Source of the DNA: Planctomycetales bacterium
GTDB taxonomy: Bacteria; Planctomycetota; Planctomycetia; Pirellulales; Lacipirellulaceae
Assembly: GCA_020427155.1 (NCBI GenBank)
Contig: JAGQOW010000025.1
Span: 1 to 46,699, forward strand
DNA length: 46,699 nt
Reading direction: 5' to 3'
Both the position numbers and the translations under genes were made by a program. The stretch's first letter is position 1; each line of letters opens with the position of its first letter. A model generated the notes under the pieces. It did no database searches. It was not told where the DNA came from and saw only the letters and a list, made by a program, of their open reading frames with translations. Below are positions 16,347 to 24,795 of this stretch, piece by piece.

Positions 16347-17541
16347 GCTGAATGCGATCGACTTTCACGTCGGCTGGCAGTCGCACATGCTCGGGAACGA
16401 TCGTGATCGAATCTTCGCCCTCTCCCATGGCGCTCAAGTCGAGCGAAATCTTTAACACTCGCCTGTCAAGCAGTCGGAATGCACGCTCGGAACCCGAGAG
16501 AATCACCAAAGCTTCTGTGGGAAAGGCGCCGTCCTTTTGAGCATGTTGAGGTACGTTGCGGTATTCGATGGGCACAATCACCGAGGTCTGAACTATCTCT
16601 ACGTTAAATGCCAGCACAAACCAGGAGATAGTCGCCAACACCAAGGCCAGCAGTTTCCAGGCCATGTCGTGCGCCGCAAAACGCTTCCAGGTGGCATCCA
16701 ATTCCCGGGGAAACTGCTTATCCAAAAAGCGTTCCACATGATCTTTCAGGTCGGCTGCGTTTCTCACCTCGACCAACCTCGCCCGCTCAGCGATACTCAC
16801 GACTCCGCGCTCTTCTGACACGACGATTGTCAACGCATCCGACAGTTCCGAAATCCCCAGCGCAGCAGAGTGCCGCGTACCACGGCCACGTATTTCGCGG
16901 TGATTCTTGGAGATTGGCAGGTGGGCGCCAAAACGCTCGATGCGATCTCGGTCGATGATTATTGCGCCGTCATGCCCGGCGGAACTCGGATCAAAGATGC
17001 TATACAAGATCGGCTTGGTAATGTAGCCCGACAGCCTGATCCCGCCGTCAATATGCCGCTGCAACGGCTCCTGGCCCTTGAGTACGATAAGTGCGCCCGT
17101 CTTCTCCGCCGCAAGTTTGAATGAAGCCTCCACAATGGCGTCGACTTCGTCGCAAAGCGCCGTCGTTTGCGGGCGTAGCTCTTGGAGCGTCCCCCAAGCG
17201 GCAATTCGCTCAAACGCGCGGCGTATCTCTTCTTGAAACAAAACGACCAACAAGACCAACAACACCGCGAAGGCCGTGTGAAAGACCAGCGACGTCAGAT
17301 ACATATCAAGCGTTCTTGCCAGGAAGTACAAAGCGGCGAGCACAGTTACGCCGATGATCACATTGCGTGAAGCCGTATGCTTGAACCACACTAAGCCGGC
17401 ATAGATAAGCCCTGCAATCACACAGATATCCAGCGCATCGACAAAGCGAAAGTGCTGACGCAACTCCTCGGCATAGGTCATCAGTTCTCTAAGCATATTG
17501 GCACTTGAAAAGTAATGCTCAATTCTGGCAATCGAAACCAC
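16324..17541 (-). CDS. cdaA: Diadenylate cyclase (CdaA type) fused to a YbbR/CdaR-like domain
   Basis: This protein of up to 405 residues would make cyclic di-AMP from two ATP at the membrane. Three helices lie near residues 37-53, 61-75 and 83-101. The DAC domain spans about 110-255, with the catalytic DGA at 181-183 (SSAGHDGAIII) and GTRHSAALGIS at 211-221. The last Arg of the usual RHR motif is Ser here. A fourth helix (283-302, WKLLALVLATISWFVLAF) leads into about 90 residues resembling one YbbR repeat (VPIEYRNVP...GSERAFRLLDRRVLKISLDLSAM). In Firmicutes CdaA and the YbbR protein CdaR are separate neighbouring genes. The start could be the GTG at 17541 or the ATG at 17496; neither has a strong ribosome site. 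Confidence 0.88.
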   Translation of the reverse strand: MVSIARIEHYFSSANMLRELMTYAEELRQHFRFVDALDICVIAGLIYAGLVWFKHTASRNVIIGVTVLAALYFLARTLDMYLTSLVFHTAFAVLLVLLVVLFQEEIRRAFERIAAWGTLQELRPQTTALCDEVDAIVEASFKLAAEKTGALIVLKGQEPLQRHIDGGIRLSGYITKPILYSIFDPSSAGHDGAIIIDRDRIERFGAHLPISKNHREIRGRGTRHSAALGISELSDALTIVVSEERGVVSIAERARLVEVRNAADLKDHVERFLDKQFPRELDATWKRFAAHDMAWKLLALVLATISWFVLAFNVEIVQTSVIVPIEYRNVPQHAQKDGAFPTEALVILSGSERAFRLLDRRVLKISLDLSAMGEGEDSITIVPEHVRLPADVKVDRIQPSEIRVQ

Positions 17542-17866
17542 CTGTGGTTACGCAGCAACTCGCCCCTTCAACTCACGTACGAACTGAAGCGATGACTCAT
17601 TCGGCACGCAAGAAACATCACGGTAGCCTAACTGCCGATCGGTTTTCTGATCAATGCTGCAATGGGAAAGGGGGGGATGCATGCACTCCGCACTCCCTTT
17701 CGCAGCCATTCCACGTCACTCCCAAACTGCTGATCTTGTCGGTTCGTTAGGCCAGGCGGTAGACTGCACAGTTGTCTCCGTTTTCCCAAAATGCCCCGAG
17801 AAAACGCCTGTCAGTAATGCAATCGCTATCTAATCTGGCCAGAAGCAGCCTGCAGGGTCCTCGCTT
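17542..17866. other. Divergent intergenic region between the cyclase and MgtC-family genes
   Basis: This 325-base gap has no convincing gene. It holds an imperfect inverted repeat: TGGGAAAGGGGG at 17663-17674 and CTCCCTTTCGCA at 17693-17704, pairing at 10 of 12 positions around an 18-base loop. It could be a hairpin in either transcript or a protein-binding site. Promoters for both flanking genes must lie here, but I see no clear -35/-10 pair. Confidence 0.35.
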
Positions 17867-18580
17867 ATGTCTGTGTTTGATTTGCTGCCCCCTCCGTCGA
17901 TCGAATACATCGGCCGCATTCTTGCAGCTGCCGCTCTAGGCGCTCTCGTCGGGCTGGAACGTGACATTCACGGCCGGGCGGCCGGGCTGCGCACTCACTT
18001 GCTGGTGAGCGCCGGTGCGGCAATATTCACTGTGTTATCGGAGATCGTCGCGCGCGATTCGATTAACGCCGCTGGTGAATTTGTCTCCGATCCGGGCCGC
18101 ATCGCCGCCCAGGTTATTACGGGAATTGGCTTTCTGGGCGCCGGCGCAATTATCAAAGACGGATTTGCCATTCGTGGGCTTACTACAGCAGCCTGCTTGT
18201 GGATCGTCGCTGCAATTGGCATGACTTGTGGCATGCGACAATATGAAATTGCTGTTGCCTCGACGGTGCTTGCTCTCGTAAGCCTAATCCTGTTGAAAGT
18301 CCTCGAACGCCTGCTCAGCCACGATTCTTATCGGGTGCTTACAATCGTCACCATCAACGGCTTTGACGTCTCGAAGATCGTCGCCGCCGTCGAGCGCAAG
18401 CGGTTGAAAGTCAATCAGGTGGCTTTCGATCGAGACTTTGATTCTGGCCGGACAACGACCCGGCTGTTAATCCGGGTGCGCCAGCGCGGCATCACAGATC
18501 GGCTCGCCCACGATATCGTTCAATCTCTCGAAAAAACACAAGTTCCCGTCTGCCGCATTCAATGGGAAGCCAAAGGATAA
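17867..18580 (+). CDS. MgtC/SapB family membrane protein
   Basis: This 237-residue protein has the N-terminal MgtC membrane domain. The conserved ALVGLERDIHGRAAGLRTH segment is near residue 25-45, then LVSAGAAIFTVLSE, GIGFLGAGAIIKDG and IRGLTTAACLWIVAAIGM. About four or five helices end near residue 145. A soluble ACT-like C-terminal domain follows (SYRVLTIVTINGFDVSKIV...). MgtC relatives act in magnesium homeostasis or modulate the F-ATPase. The link here to c-di-AMP, another ion and turgor regulator, is suggested only by the shared divergent promoter region. Confidence 0.87.
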   Translation: MSVFDLLPPPSIEYIGRILAAAALGALVGLERDIHGRAAGLRTHLLVSAGAAIFTVLSEIVARDSINAAGEFVSDPGRIAAQVITGIGFLGAGAIIKDGFAIRGLTTAACLWIVAAIGMTCGMRQYEIAVASTVLALVSLILLKVLERLLSHDSYRVLTIVTINGFDVSKIVAAVERKRLKVNQVAFDRDFDSGRTTTRLLIRVRQRGITDRLAHDIVQSLEKTQVPVCRIQWEAKG

Positions 18581-18724
18581 CGACGATGGCTCCCCGCGAT
18601 CGAAACAGAACCTGGATCGCCACAACTTGCACTCTCACTCTCGAGCAAGTGATACTGGAGCAGATCCTGCGACGCGATAAGATCAACAGGTTCAGCTTGC
18701 AGACCTCAACCAACGGGCATTGCC

Positions 18725-20389
18725 ATGTCATTTCCAAGAACCCTGGTCATCTGCTGCTGCCTCGCCATGTTTGTTGATGCAAGTCTGGTTTTGGGGCACG
18801 AGCAGACAGTTTCTCGGTACCAAGCCACGCAGCGCGCTGCCATGGCAAAGGCTGCCTTATTAGCGGAAGGACAAGCGCAAGCCGATCCAAGTCGCCCGAC
18901 CTGCAAACTGACCATCGAATTGCATGACGCCAAGACAAAGAATCCGCTGGCAGGTACCGTTCGATTAACCAATCTGGATAGTGGCAAAGCCGTACAACTA
19001 ACCGGAATGATTCATAGGGCCTTGAATTGGTATTCGATTCCGGCTCAAGCCATTATCGAAGTGCCATGCTCGAAACTGCAGTTGGAGGCAATTCACGGTA
19101 TCGAAAGCGAGACACAGATCCTGGAACTCGACACGACAGCCACTGAACAGACCGTTGTGAAAGTCCCTCTCTATAGGTTTTGCGACCAGAGATCTCAGGG
19201 GCTCGTCGGCGGCAATACGCATCTCCACCTCATGGATATGACCTATTCCGAAGCACTCGACTACTTAAAGAAAGTGCCGGAAGCAGATGGGCTCGATCTC
19301 GTGTTCCTCTCCCACTTGCGACGTCTGCCCGACGAGTCGCGATACATTTCTAACAGTATTGTGGAAAACAGCTTTCAGCCGGGCGGCGACCTGGAGCGAC
19401 TATCCCGGCAAGGCGTGTTGTACGCTAACGGCGAAGAGCATCGACACAATTTTAGCCGCGGAGGAGAGGGCTATGGACACGTCATGTTTCTAGACATGCC
19501 CAAGCTGATCCGCCCCGTCAGCATTGGCCCGGGAATCATGGAGGGGCAGGGATCGGACGGCATTCCTCTCCAGCACGGCATCAAGGAGGCCCGCGACGAT
19601 GGCGATACCGTTATCTGGTGCCACAATGCTCGCGGATTCGAGGATGTGCCCAATGTGATGGCCGGGCTGATCGATGCCTTGAACATCAACGATGGCAGTA
19701 CTGCCAAGAGCTACCACGACTCGTTCTATAAGTATCTCAATCTTGGCCGGAAGGTGCCTTTTTCTACCGGGACTGATTGGACGATTTACGACTTCAGCCG
19801 TGTTTATGTTCCCGTTGAAGGAGAACTGACCAGTAAGCAGTGGCTCACTTCGCTTGCGGCGGGCAAGTCCTTCATTACTAATGGGGCGATTCTGAAGTTC
19901 TCCGTCGACAATCACTTCTCGGGCGACACCATTGCGCTTTCCGAACCGGGCGAACTCAGAGTCCTGGCCTCGGCCGCTGGGCGCAACGACTTCCACGCGC
20001 TTGAACTCATCTACAATGGCGAAATCGCTCATACCGCTCCCAGCAGACCCAATGAGAAGCACTTCACCGCCGAGATGGATTTCCGGCTTAAAGTCAATGA
20101 GCCAGGTTGGGTGGCATTAAGAGTGCCAGAAGAAGCCGGCAAGAACGAATTCGATCAAGACCAGTTCGCCCACACCAGCCCTATCTATCTCGAAATGGCC
20201 GGCCATCGCATCTTCCGCGCAGACGTTGCCAATTCTCTTGTCGAAGAGATTAAGGAAAACATGGACACGATCAATGCCCAGGGGACATTCGAAAGCGACG
20301 AACAATGGAGTGCCGTGATGCAAGTACATCGGCAAGCCATAGCCACGCTGCAGGAATGGATCAGTCAGTCTTCGTCGAGCGCCCCATGA
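18725..20389 (+). CDS. Secreted PHP-like (CehA/McbA-type) putative metallohydrolase
   Basis: This 554-residue protein starts with a signal peptide (TLVICCCLAMFVDASLVLGHE). A beta-rich domain follows at about 50-150. Then comes a PHP-like region with GGNTHLHLMDMTYSEAL near residue 160, SHLRRLPDESRY, YGHVMFLDM near 255, WCHNARGFED near 298 and FSTGTDWTIYD near 345. The ordered histidines and aspartates resemble the metal ligands of the CehA/McbA family, but the match is divergent. The C-terminus is a further beta domain. It probably hydrolyses an ester or phosphoester outside the cytoplasm. Substrate unknown. Confidence 0.65.
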   Translation: MSFPRTLVICCCLAMFVDASLVLGHEQTVSRYQATQRAAMAKAALLAEGQAQADPSRPTCKLTIELHDAKTKNPLAGTVRLTNLDSGKAVQLTGMIHRALNWYSIPAQAIIEVPCSKLQLEAIHGIESETQILELDTTATEQTVVKVPLYRFCDQRSQGLVGGNTHLHLMDMTYSEALDYLKKVPEADGLDLVFLSHLRRLPDESRYISNSIVENSFQPGGDLERLSRQGVLYANGEEHRHNFSRGGEGYGHVMFLDMPKLIRPVSIGPGIMEGQGSDGIPLQHGIKEARDDGDTVIWCHNARGFEDVPNVMAGLIDALNINDGSTAKSYHDSFYKYLNLGRKVPFSTGTDWTIYDFSRVYVPVEGELTSKQWLTSLAAGKSFITNGAILKFSVDNHFSGDTIALSEPGELRVLASAAGRNDFHALELIYNGEIAHTAPSRPNEKHFTAEMDFRLKVNEPGWVALRVPEEAGKNEFDQDQFAHTSPIYLEMAGHRIFRADVANSLVEEIKENMDTINAQGTFESDEQWSAVMQVHRQAIATLQEWISQSSSSAP

Positions 20390-20518
20390 TGAACCCTGAA
20401 ACGCATACTACCTGGAGCAAGTGCTGGCAGAACAATTCCCATGATGCAGCTCCACATTGTCTCGCCGACGAATTGCCCCTCCTGGTAGTTAATTCGTCTT
20501 CAGATCCGTTCTTGGCTG

Positions 20519-20560
20519 TACTAACGAAACACATACGGTGTTAGAGGCATTTCGTTAGTA
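20519..20560. repeat. 11-bp perfect inverted repeat at the 3' end of the esterase gene
   Basis: TACTAACGAAA (20519-20529) is repeated inverted as TTTCGTTAGTA (20550-20560) around 20 bases that hold a small CAC...GTG inner stem. It covers the stop codon of the minus-strand esterase. No T-run follows on the minus strand, so a classical intrinsic terminator is not certain. It may stabilise the transcript end. Confidence 0.45.
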
Positions 20561-21528
20561 GCTCTAGGCTTGTAACGGCCCCGTTGAATGGCTTTGAGCT
20601 TGTGTCGTTCGGCTTCGGGATCCGGTTCAACTATGTTATTCCATGCACGGGAAATAAACCGGAAAACCTCGGGGTATCGCCAGTCTTTTGAGCGACCGAC
20701 ATGAGCGGCGCCTCGATGCAAGTGGTAGTCATGCTCGATTGCCGCATCGTAGAGCAAGCGATGTAGCAATTCGACAGAACGGAAGTTGCCATTCGCGTCC
20801 TCATCGCCGGCTTCAATCAGTATTTGAAGGCCTGACTCTCGCAACTCCTGATGCTTGTCGATGACCATTGTCGGAGGATGGGTGCTCCGCCAAAATGTCC
20901 GATCCACTGGCTCTCCGAATCGTGCACCGTGATCTGACAAGACTTCGGGGCCGAAGTAGCTGATGTCCCATTCCTCGAGACTCAGCACAGCAGGGAACCC
21001 TGGCGCTACCGCAGCGGTTGCTGCAAACATTCTGGGATGGCGGAACGCTATTCGGAGCGCCCCCTGCCCCCCGAATGAACTTCCCCCAATGGCAGTCCCA
21101 TCACGATGTGGTAGGACATTAAAACTCTCTCTCATATAAGCAAGCAGTTGTTTGGTTATCAGCGTATCCCATTGATTAGTTCCATCGTGCCAATCCATGT
21201 AGAACGACGCCCCGGTAACCGGCGCCATGACGACACACGGAGTGAGGTCCTTTGACTCCCAGGCCTTCTCGATGAACTGTCGCATGTGTTTTTCCAAATA
21301 ATCTTTACCCGAAGTGCCGCCATGCAACCAGATGAGCAGTGGGACGGGTTGCGTATAGTGTTCGTACCCAGGCGGCAGCAACACATCGATAGCTGCGGGG
21401 CTGGGGACAAGCTCAGTCTCGAGATCGATACTGAGCAGTTTGCCTGGCTGCGGACGAGTTTGCGCCAAACAACTGGCAATCAGATTACTGCAAACGACAA
21501 GGAAGATCAGATAACGCATAAGGTTCAT
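20521..21528 (-). CDS. Secreted alpha/beta-hydrolase esterase
   Basis: This 335-residue protein has a signal peptide (MRYLIFLVVCSNLIASCLAQ). The esterase-D-like fold shows LLIWLHGGTSG (oxyanion HGG) near residue 67 and the nucleophile elbow GGSSFGGQGAL near 150. The acid and histidine probably lie in AGDEDANG and RGAAHVGRSKDW. Such enzymes cleave feruloyl, acetyl or similar esters from polysaccharides or small molecules outside the cytoplasm. It stands alone on the minus strand, with the metallohydrolase gene converging on it. Either ATG at 21528 or 21519 may start it. Confidence 0.82.
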   Translation of the reverse strand: MNLMRYLIFLVVCSNLIASCLAQTRPQPGKLLSIDLETELVPSPAAIDVLLPPGYEHYTQPVPLLIWLHGGTSGKDYLEKHMRQFIEKAWESKDLTPCVVMAPVTGASFYMDWHDGTNQWDTLITKQLLAYMRESFNVLPHRDGTAIGGSSFGGQGALRIAFRHPRMFAATAAVAPGFPAVLSLEEWDISYFGPEVLSDHGARFGEPVDRTFWRSTHPPTMVIDKHQELRESGLQILIEAGDEDANGNFRSVELLHRLLYDAAIEHDYHLHRGAAHVGRSKDWRYPEVFRFISRAWNNIVEPDPEAERHKLKAIQRGRYKPRATNEMPLTPYVFR

Positions 21529-21643
21529 TCCAATACTGCAATAGGAATTGGCTCGCTTCGAAACCTAAAGCCGCGGAGAAATGCTACCTACCTCATGTTC
21601 ATTCTGAACAATCATCTGCACAGTCGAGTATTGAAATACGAGA

Positions 21644-22936
21644 TTACAATTCTATTGCCCTGAAACCTCTTAACTGCAAGCCGAAAACTGCAGCAACTAA
21701 CAGTAGGAGCGTACTTGGTTCTGGTACAGAAAAGGGAGAGGCCGAGGCAGTAATGGAACTCGCTTGCAGGCCAAACTGCAATTGCCAGACAAGAAAATCA
21801 AACCCGTCGGTATCCATGTCCTGATCGGCATCTCCGTCTGCATGGGTTGCACTTCCGGACATTCCGAAACCCGACTCCCAGTTGACCAGATCGTCGCCGT
21901 CCACGTCGGTATCTTCATCGAAATCTGCTGGGTACTCGGCGCCTACCGTAACATAAGTGAAGCCGTCCGAGTAACCGAATACGCGGATGTCGGTCGGCAA
22001 ATTGATTACCATCTTACCGCTGTTGATCAGACCGGTGATTACATCGACTCGGTTCGCGCTGCTCTGATCATTCTCCCAGCGAAACGCATGGTCCAGATAA
22101 TTCGAGCCTGGAACCGCGTCGTATGCCAACTCCAGAACGCTCGTATCCAGAATGTTGAGCGAATTTCCTAGAAAAGTTAGCCCTTCGGTCCCACCAGGAG
22201 ATTGCTGAATGGTCAACTTGGCATCACTCTGCAAGGTGAGAGTATCCGTGATCACATCGTCACCAGAAGTAAGCGTTGTAGTAGAGCCGGAAGCAATGAA
22301 ACTAACTGCCGTGATGGCGCCGTCGTTGAGCAAGCTCACCGGGCCCGGCCCGTACAAGTAACCAACATGCAGGTCCCGGACGCTGATCGCCTGCCCGTTC
22401 GCGTCCAGAGTGGCTCCGTTGGCAAGTTCAAGGTCCTGCGTCAGCGTCAGCGGCGCGCCCAGCCCCAACTGGCTCGACGATCCGTTCACGTTCACCCGCT
22501 GGTTGACGCTGTCACTGGAGTTCAGAGCGAAACTGTTGCCGCCTTGGACAGTCAAGTTGTCGGCGATAAGGTAGCCGGAACCGCGCAAGATGCTTCCTAT
22601 CCCCCCAGATGAGCCGATGACAAGAGCGTTGTCGACCGAAAGTGTATAGTTGGACAAATCGAGAGTGCCCGAGGTGCTATTGCCGTTGCCAAGGTACAAG
22701 TTGGTAACCTGCTGATTGGCATCCAGGGTGACTGTAGCTGATGTCGCTGAACCTCCTGGCGTGTAGCTGCCAATATAGGCCGAATCGCCTGAGACGGGTG
22801 GACCACCTAAAGGTGTCCATATGCCTGAGTCGCTCCAGTCTCCACTCGAGTTTGCGCCATATTCTGCCGCGAAGATGACTGGGGTGATACAAAAGATCAG
22901 ATTGAGGATTCCGCTAGGCAGGATTACTCGATGCAT
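21644..22936 (-). CDS. PEP-CTERM/dockerin-like surface protein
   Basis: This 430-residue protein starts after the ribosome site AGAGGAG, about 9 bases from the ATG. The signal peptide is about 24 residues (ILNLIFCITPVIFAAEY). The N-terminal part opens with a GDWSDSGIWTPLGGPP motif like the N-W-T-x-W segment inside the protein at 1-3635. Beta-helix-type repeats rich in L-N-G and T-L follow. Near residue 340 there are two dockerin-like calcium loops (FDEDTDVDGDD and DADQDMDTDGFDF). It ends with VPEPSTLLLLVAAVFGL and a basic tail, a PEP-CTERM signal. Probably exported and surface-processed; ligand unknown. Confidence 0.87.
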   Translation of the reverse strand: MHRVILPSGILNLIFCITPVIFAAEYGANSSGDWSDSGIWTPLGGPPVSGDSAYIGSYTPGGSATSATVTLDANQQVTNLYLGNGNSTSGTLDLSNYTLSVDNALVIGSSGGIGSILRGSGYLIADNLTVQGGNSFALNSSDSVNQRVNVNGSSSQLGLGAPLTLTQDLELANGATLDANGQAISVRDLHVGYLYGPGPVSLLNDGAITAVSFIASGSTTTLTSGDDVITDTLTLQSDAKLTIQQSPGGTEGLTFLGNSLNILDTSVLELAYDAVPGSNYLDHAFRWENDQSSANRVDVITGLINSGKMVINLPTDIRVFGYSDGFTYVTVGAEYPADFDEDTDVDGDDLVNWESGFGMSGSATHADGDADQDMDTDGFDFLVWQLQFGLQASSITASASPFSVPEPSTLLLLVAAVFGLQLRGFRAIEL

Positions 22937-23234
22937 GTTCTCTACTCCTCTTAAGGCGAGATCATTAAAGGTCGGCTAGAGTTGAAGAAGAATCGTAAGC
23001 AACAGTTTCAGATTAGATCATCCTAGAATAACTAGGGGAATCGATGGGCCTCATTGTATCCCTTGCTACCCCCTCAAGCTACCAGCGATGCAAGACTACT
23101 TGTATTTCAGGAAGCTGAAGTTATTTGAGGTTTTCGAGAGTTTGGCACTGCCGCGTATCAATGTAACGTCCTAATCCGGCTGAAGGCAAACACTCGACTG
23201 CAAGCACGATCGGTCAGATTATGCGAGTCTTACA
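22937..23234. other. Intergenic region with no gene seen
   Basis: These 298 bases lie between two minus-strand genes. They contain the promoter side of the PEP-CTERM gene and the 3' side of the membrane protein gene. I see only a short CCTAG...CTAGG hairpin near 23022-23036, and no convincing coding frame or RNA gene. Confidence 0.4.
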
Positions 23235-24563
23235 TCACTCAGCCGCTTGAGCGGATGCCGCCGGTTGTTCTTGAATTGGGAATCGCTCGTGGAAGCGAAT
23301 CTTGCCGTCGTGGATCGTCACCGTGGCGGCGGCGACGGCGAATACGGCGGCAACGACAATGGATGCAATCGGAACCACGCCCGCGTTGAGCGAAGTTTCT
23401 TGGCCATCGTTGACCGTCACTTTGCCACGTCCGGCGAAAAGCCAGATTGCTGCCGCAAGGAAGAAAATAGGAAGATACATGGTATCACTGCTGCTGATCG
23501 ACAGGCTGCGATAAAAGAAACCCCTCACCAAGAAGCAAAAGATCACGTAGTAGAGCGTATATGCAAACACGACGAACGAACCCAGGCGAAGAAACGCACG
23601 ATCGTCTCGCTGCTGATGCCATTTCCAGTTGATGCATGAACCGATTGCCACGATCGCCACCAGGGCTAGCCCAAACATCTGATGTTGCCAGGCGAACCGA
23701 GTTGCATCTTCGATGCCGAGGTTTTCGGCCAAACGAAGGAATCTCTCGGAGGTGAAGGCGTCGACAAGATTTGTCCATGGAATGAGCGAAGTGACAAGAA
23801 ACAATGCGATCCAATTAGTCATTGGCGTTGGTTTTGTTGGCTCGGGCCAGCGGGTGGTCGAAACGGCGTAGGCCATCCCCAGGCCGCCGCAGAAGCCGAG
23901 GGTAAACTCCATAACGTTCCACCAGTTATACGCAACACCGCTAATCGAGCCCACGGTTTGAATAAAATTGCCTACACAGAAGCCAAAACCGCCGCCAAGC
24001 CCTGAATAGACGGCCACTCGCAGGGCCCGAGGGAAACCTTCTTGGCAAAGGTACCAGGTGAGCGCCAGAGCGGCGCCGGCACAAAGGCCCCAAGCTTCGG
24101 AGCGGGGAGGAGTCATGAACCACCCGAGTTGATTTACAACGATTCCCCAGAACAGACATCCGCCTGCAACCATTCCGCTGCTTAGGAGAAACCAATTAGG
24201 TTTCTTTTGGTCCGAAGTTTCTAAACCCAAACCGAGCAAACCGCCGCCAATATAGCCGTACAATCCGCCGATGACGGTCAACATGGCGTAGCCGTAAAGC
24301 GAGTTGAAGAAGGTATCGGCGCGGCAATAACCGATCACGATGCCATAGCTCATCATGCCACCTGCTCCCCAACCGATCGCACCCAGTGCGGCTAGGACGG
24401 GCATCCGCCGGAACCACTCAGGCCGACCCGAAGCAACCAGCACAGCCAATGCTCCGGTTGCCCCCGCCCAGGCGGCGCCCCACTCGTGGCCGAAGCTCCC
24501 GCGCACTGCCCAAGTCAGACCAAGAATCAATGCAGTAAAGAACATTGCTGGGAGAGTTTTCAT
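23235..24563 (-). CDS. Polytopic membrane protein of unknown function
   Basis: This 442-residue protein is almost entirely hydrophobic segments, about twelve. There are glycine-rich turns such as GYIGGGLLGLGLE and GLGGGFGFCVG, and a conserved-looking start (ALILGLTWAVRGSFGHEWGAAWAG). The C-terminus after the last helix is short and polar. I do not recognise a transporter signature. It is monocistronic, divergent from the Gfo/Idh/MocA gene, and has no obvious ribosome binding site. A carrier or a membrane enzyme are both possible. Confidence 0.75.
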   Translation of the reverse strand: MKTLPAMFFTALILGLTWAVRGSFGHEWGAAWAGATGALAVLVASGRPEWFRRMPVLAALGAIGWGAGGMMSYGIVIGYCRADTFFNSLYGYAMLTVIGGLYGYIGGGLLGLGLETSDQKKPNWFLLSSGMVAGGCLFWGIVVNQLGWFMTPPRSEAWGLCAGAALALTWYLCQEGFPRALRVAVYSGLGGGFGFCVGNFIQTVGSISGVAYNWWNVMEFTLGFCGGLGMAYAVSTTRWPEPTKPTPMTNWIALFLVTSLIPWTNLVDAFTSERFLRLAENLGIEDATRFAWQHQMFGLALVAIVAIGSCINWKWHQQRDDRAFLRLGSFVVFAYTLYYVIFCFLVRGFFYRSLSISSSDTMYLPIFFLAAAIWLFAGRGKVTVNDGQETSLNAGVVPIASIVVAAVFAVAAATVTIHDGKIRFHERFPIQEQPAASAQAAE

Positions 24564-24795
24564 GAGGGTTGCACCATGATCATTGAGTGTGGCAGATGTG
24601 ATATCGTTGCTGAATAGTCTGCGGCAGTTTGCTTTGCTGGCGAGCAGTTTGCGACAGAGCTATACTGAATCGCTGGATGACCGCTGTATTTGAATCAAGC
24701 GATTGCGCGAGGTCAAATCAGCGATGCGGCTTTTTCGTCAGAAGCCAGACCAGTCAGTTTGAGAAGATAGCAATCCCTACGTGAGGCAAGCCGCC

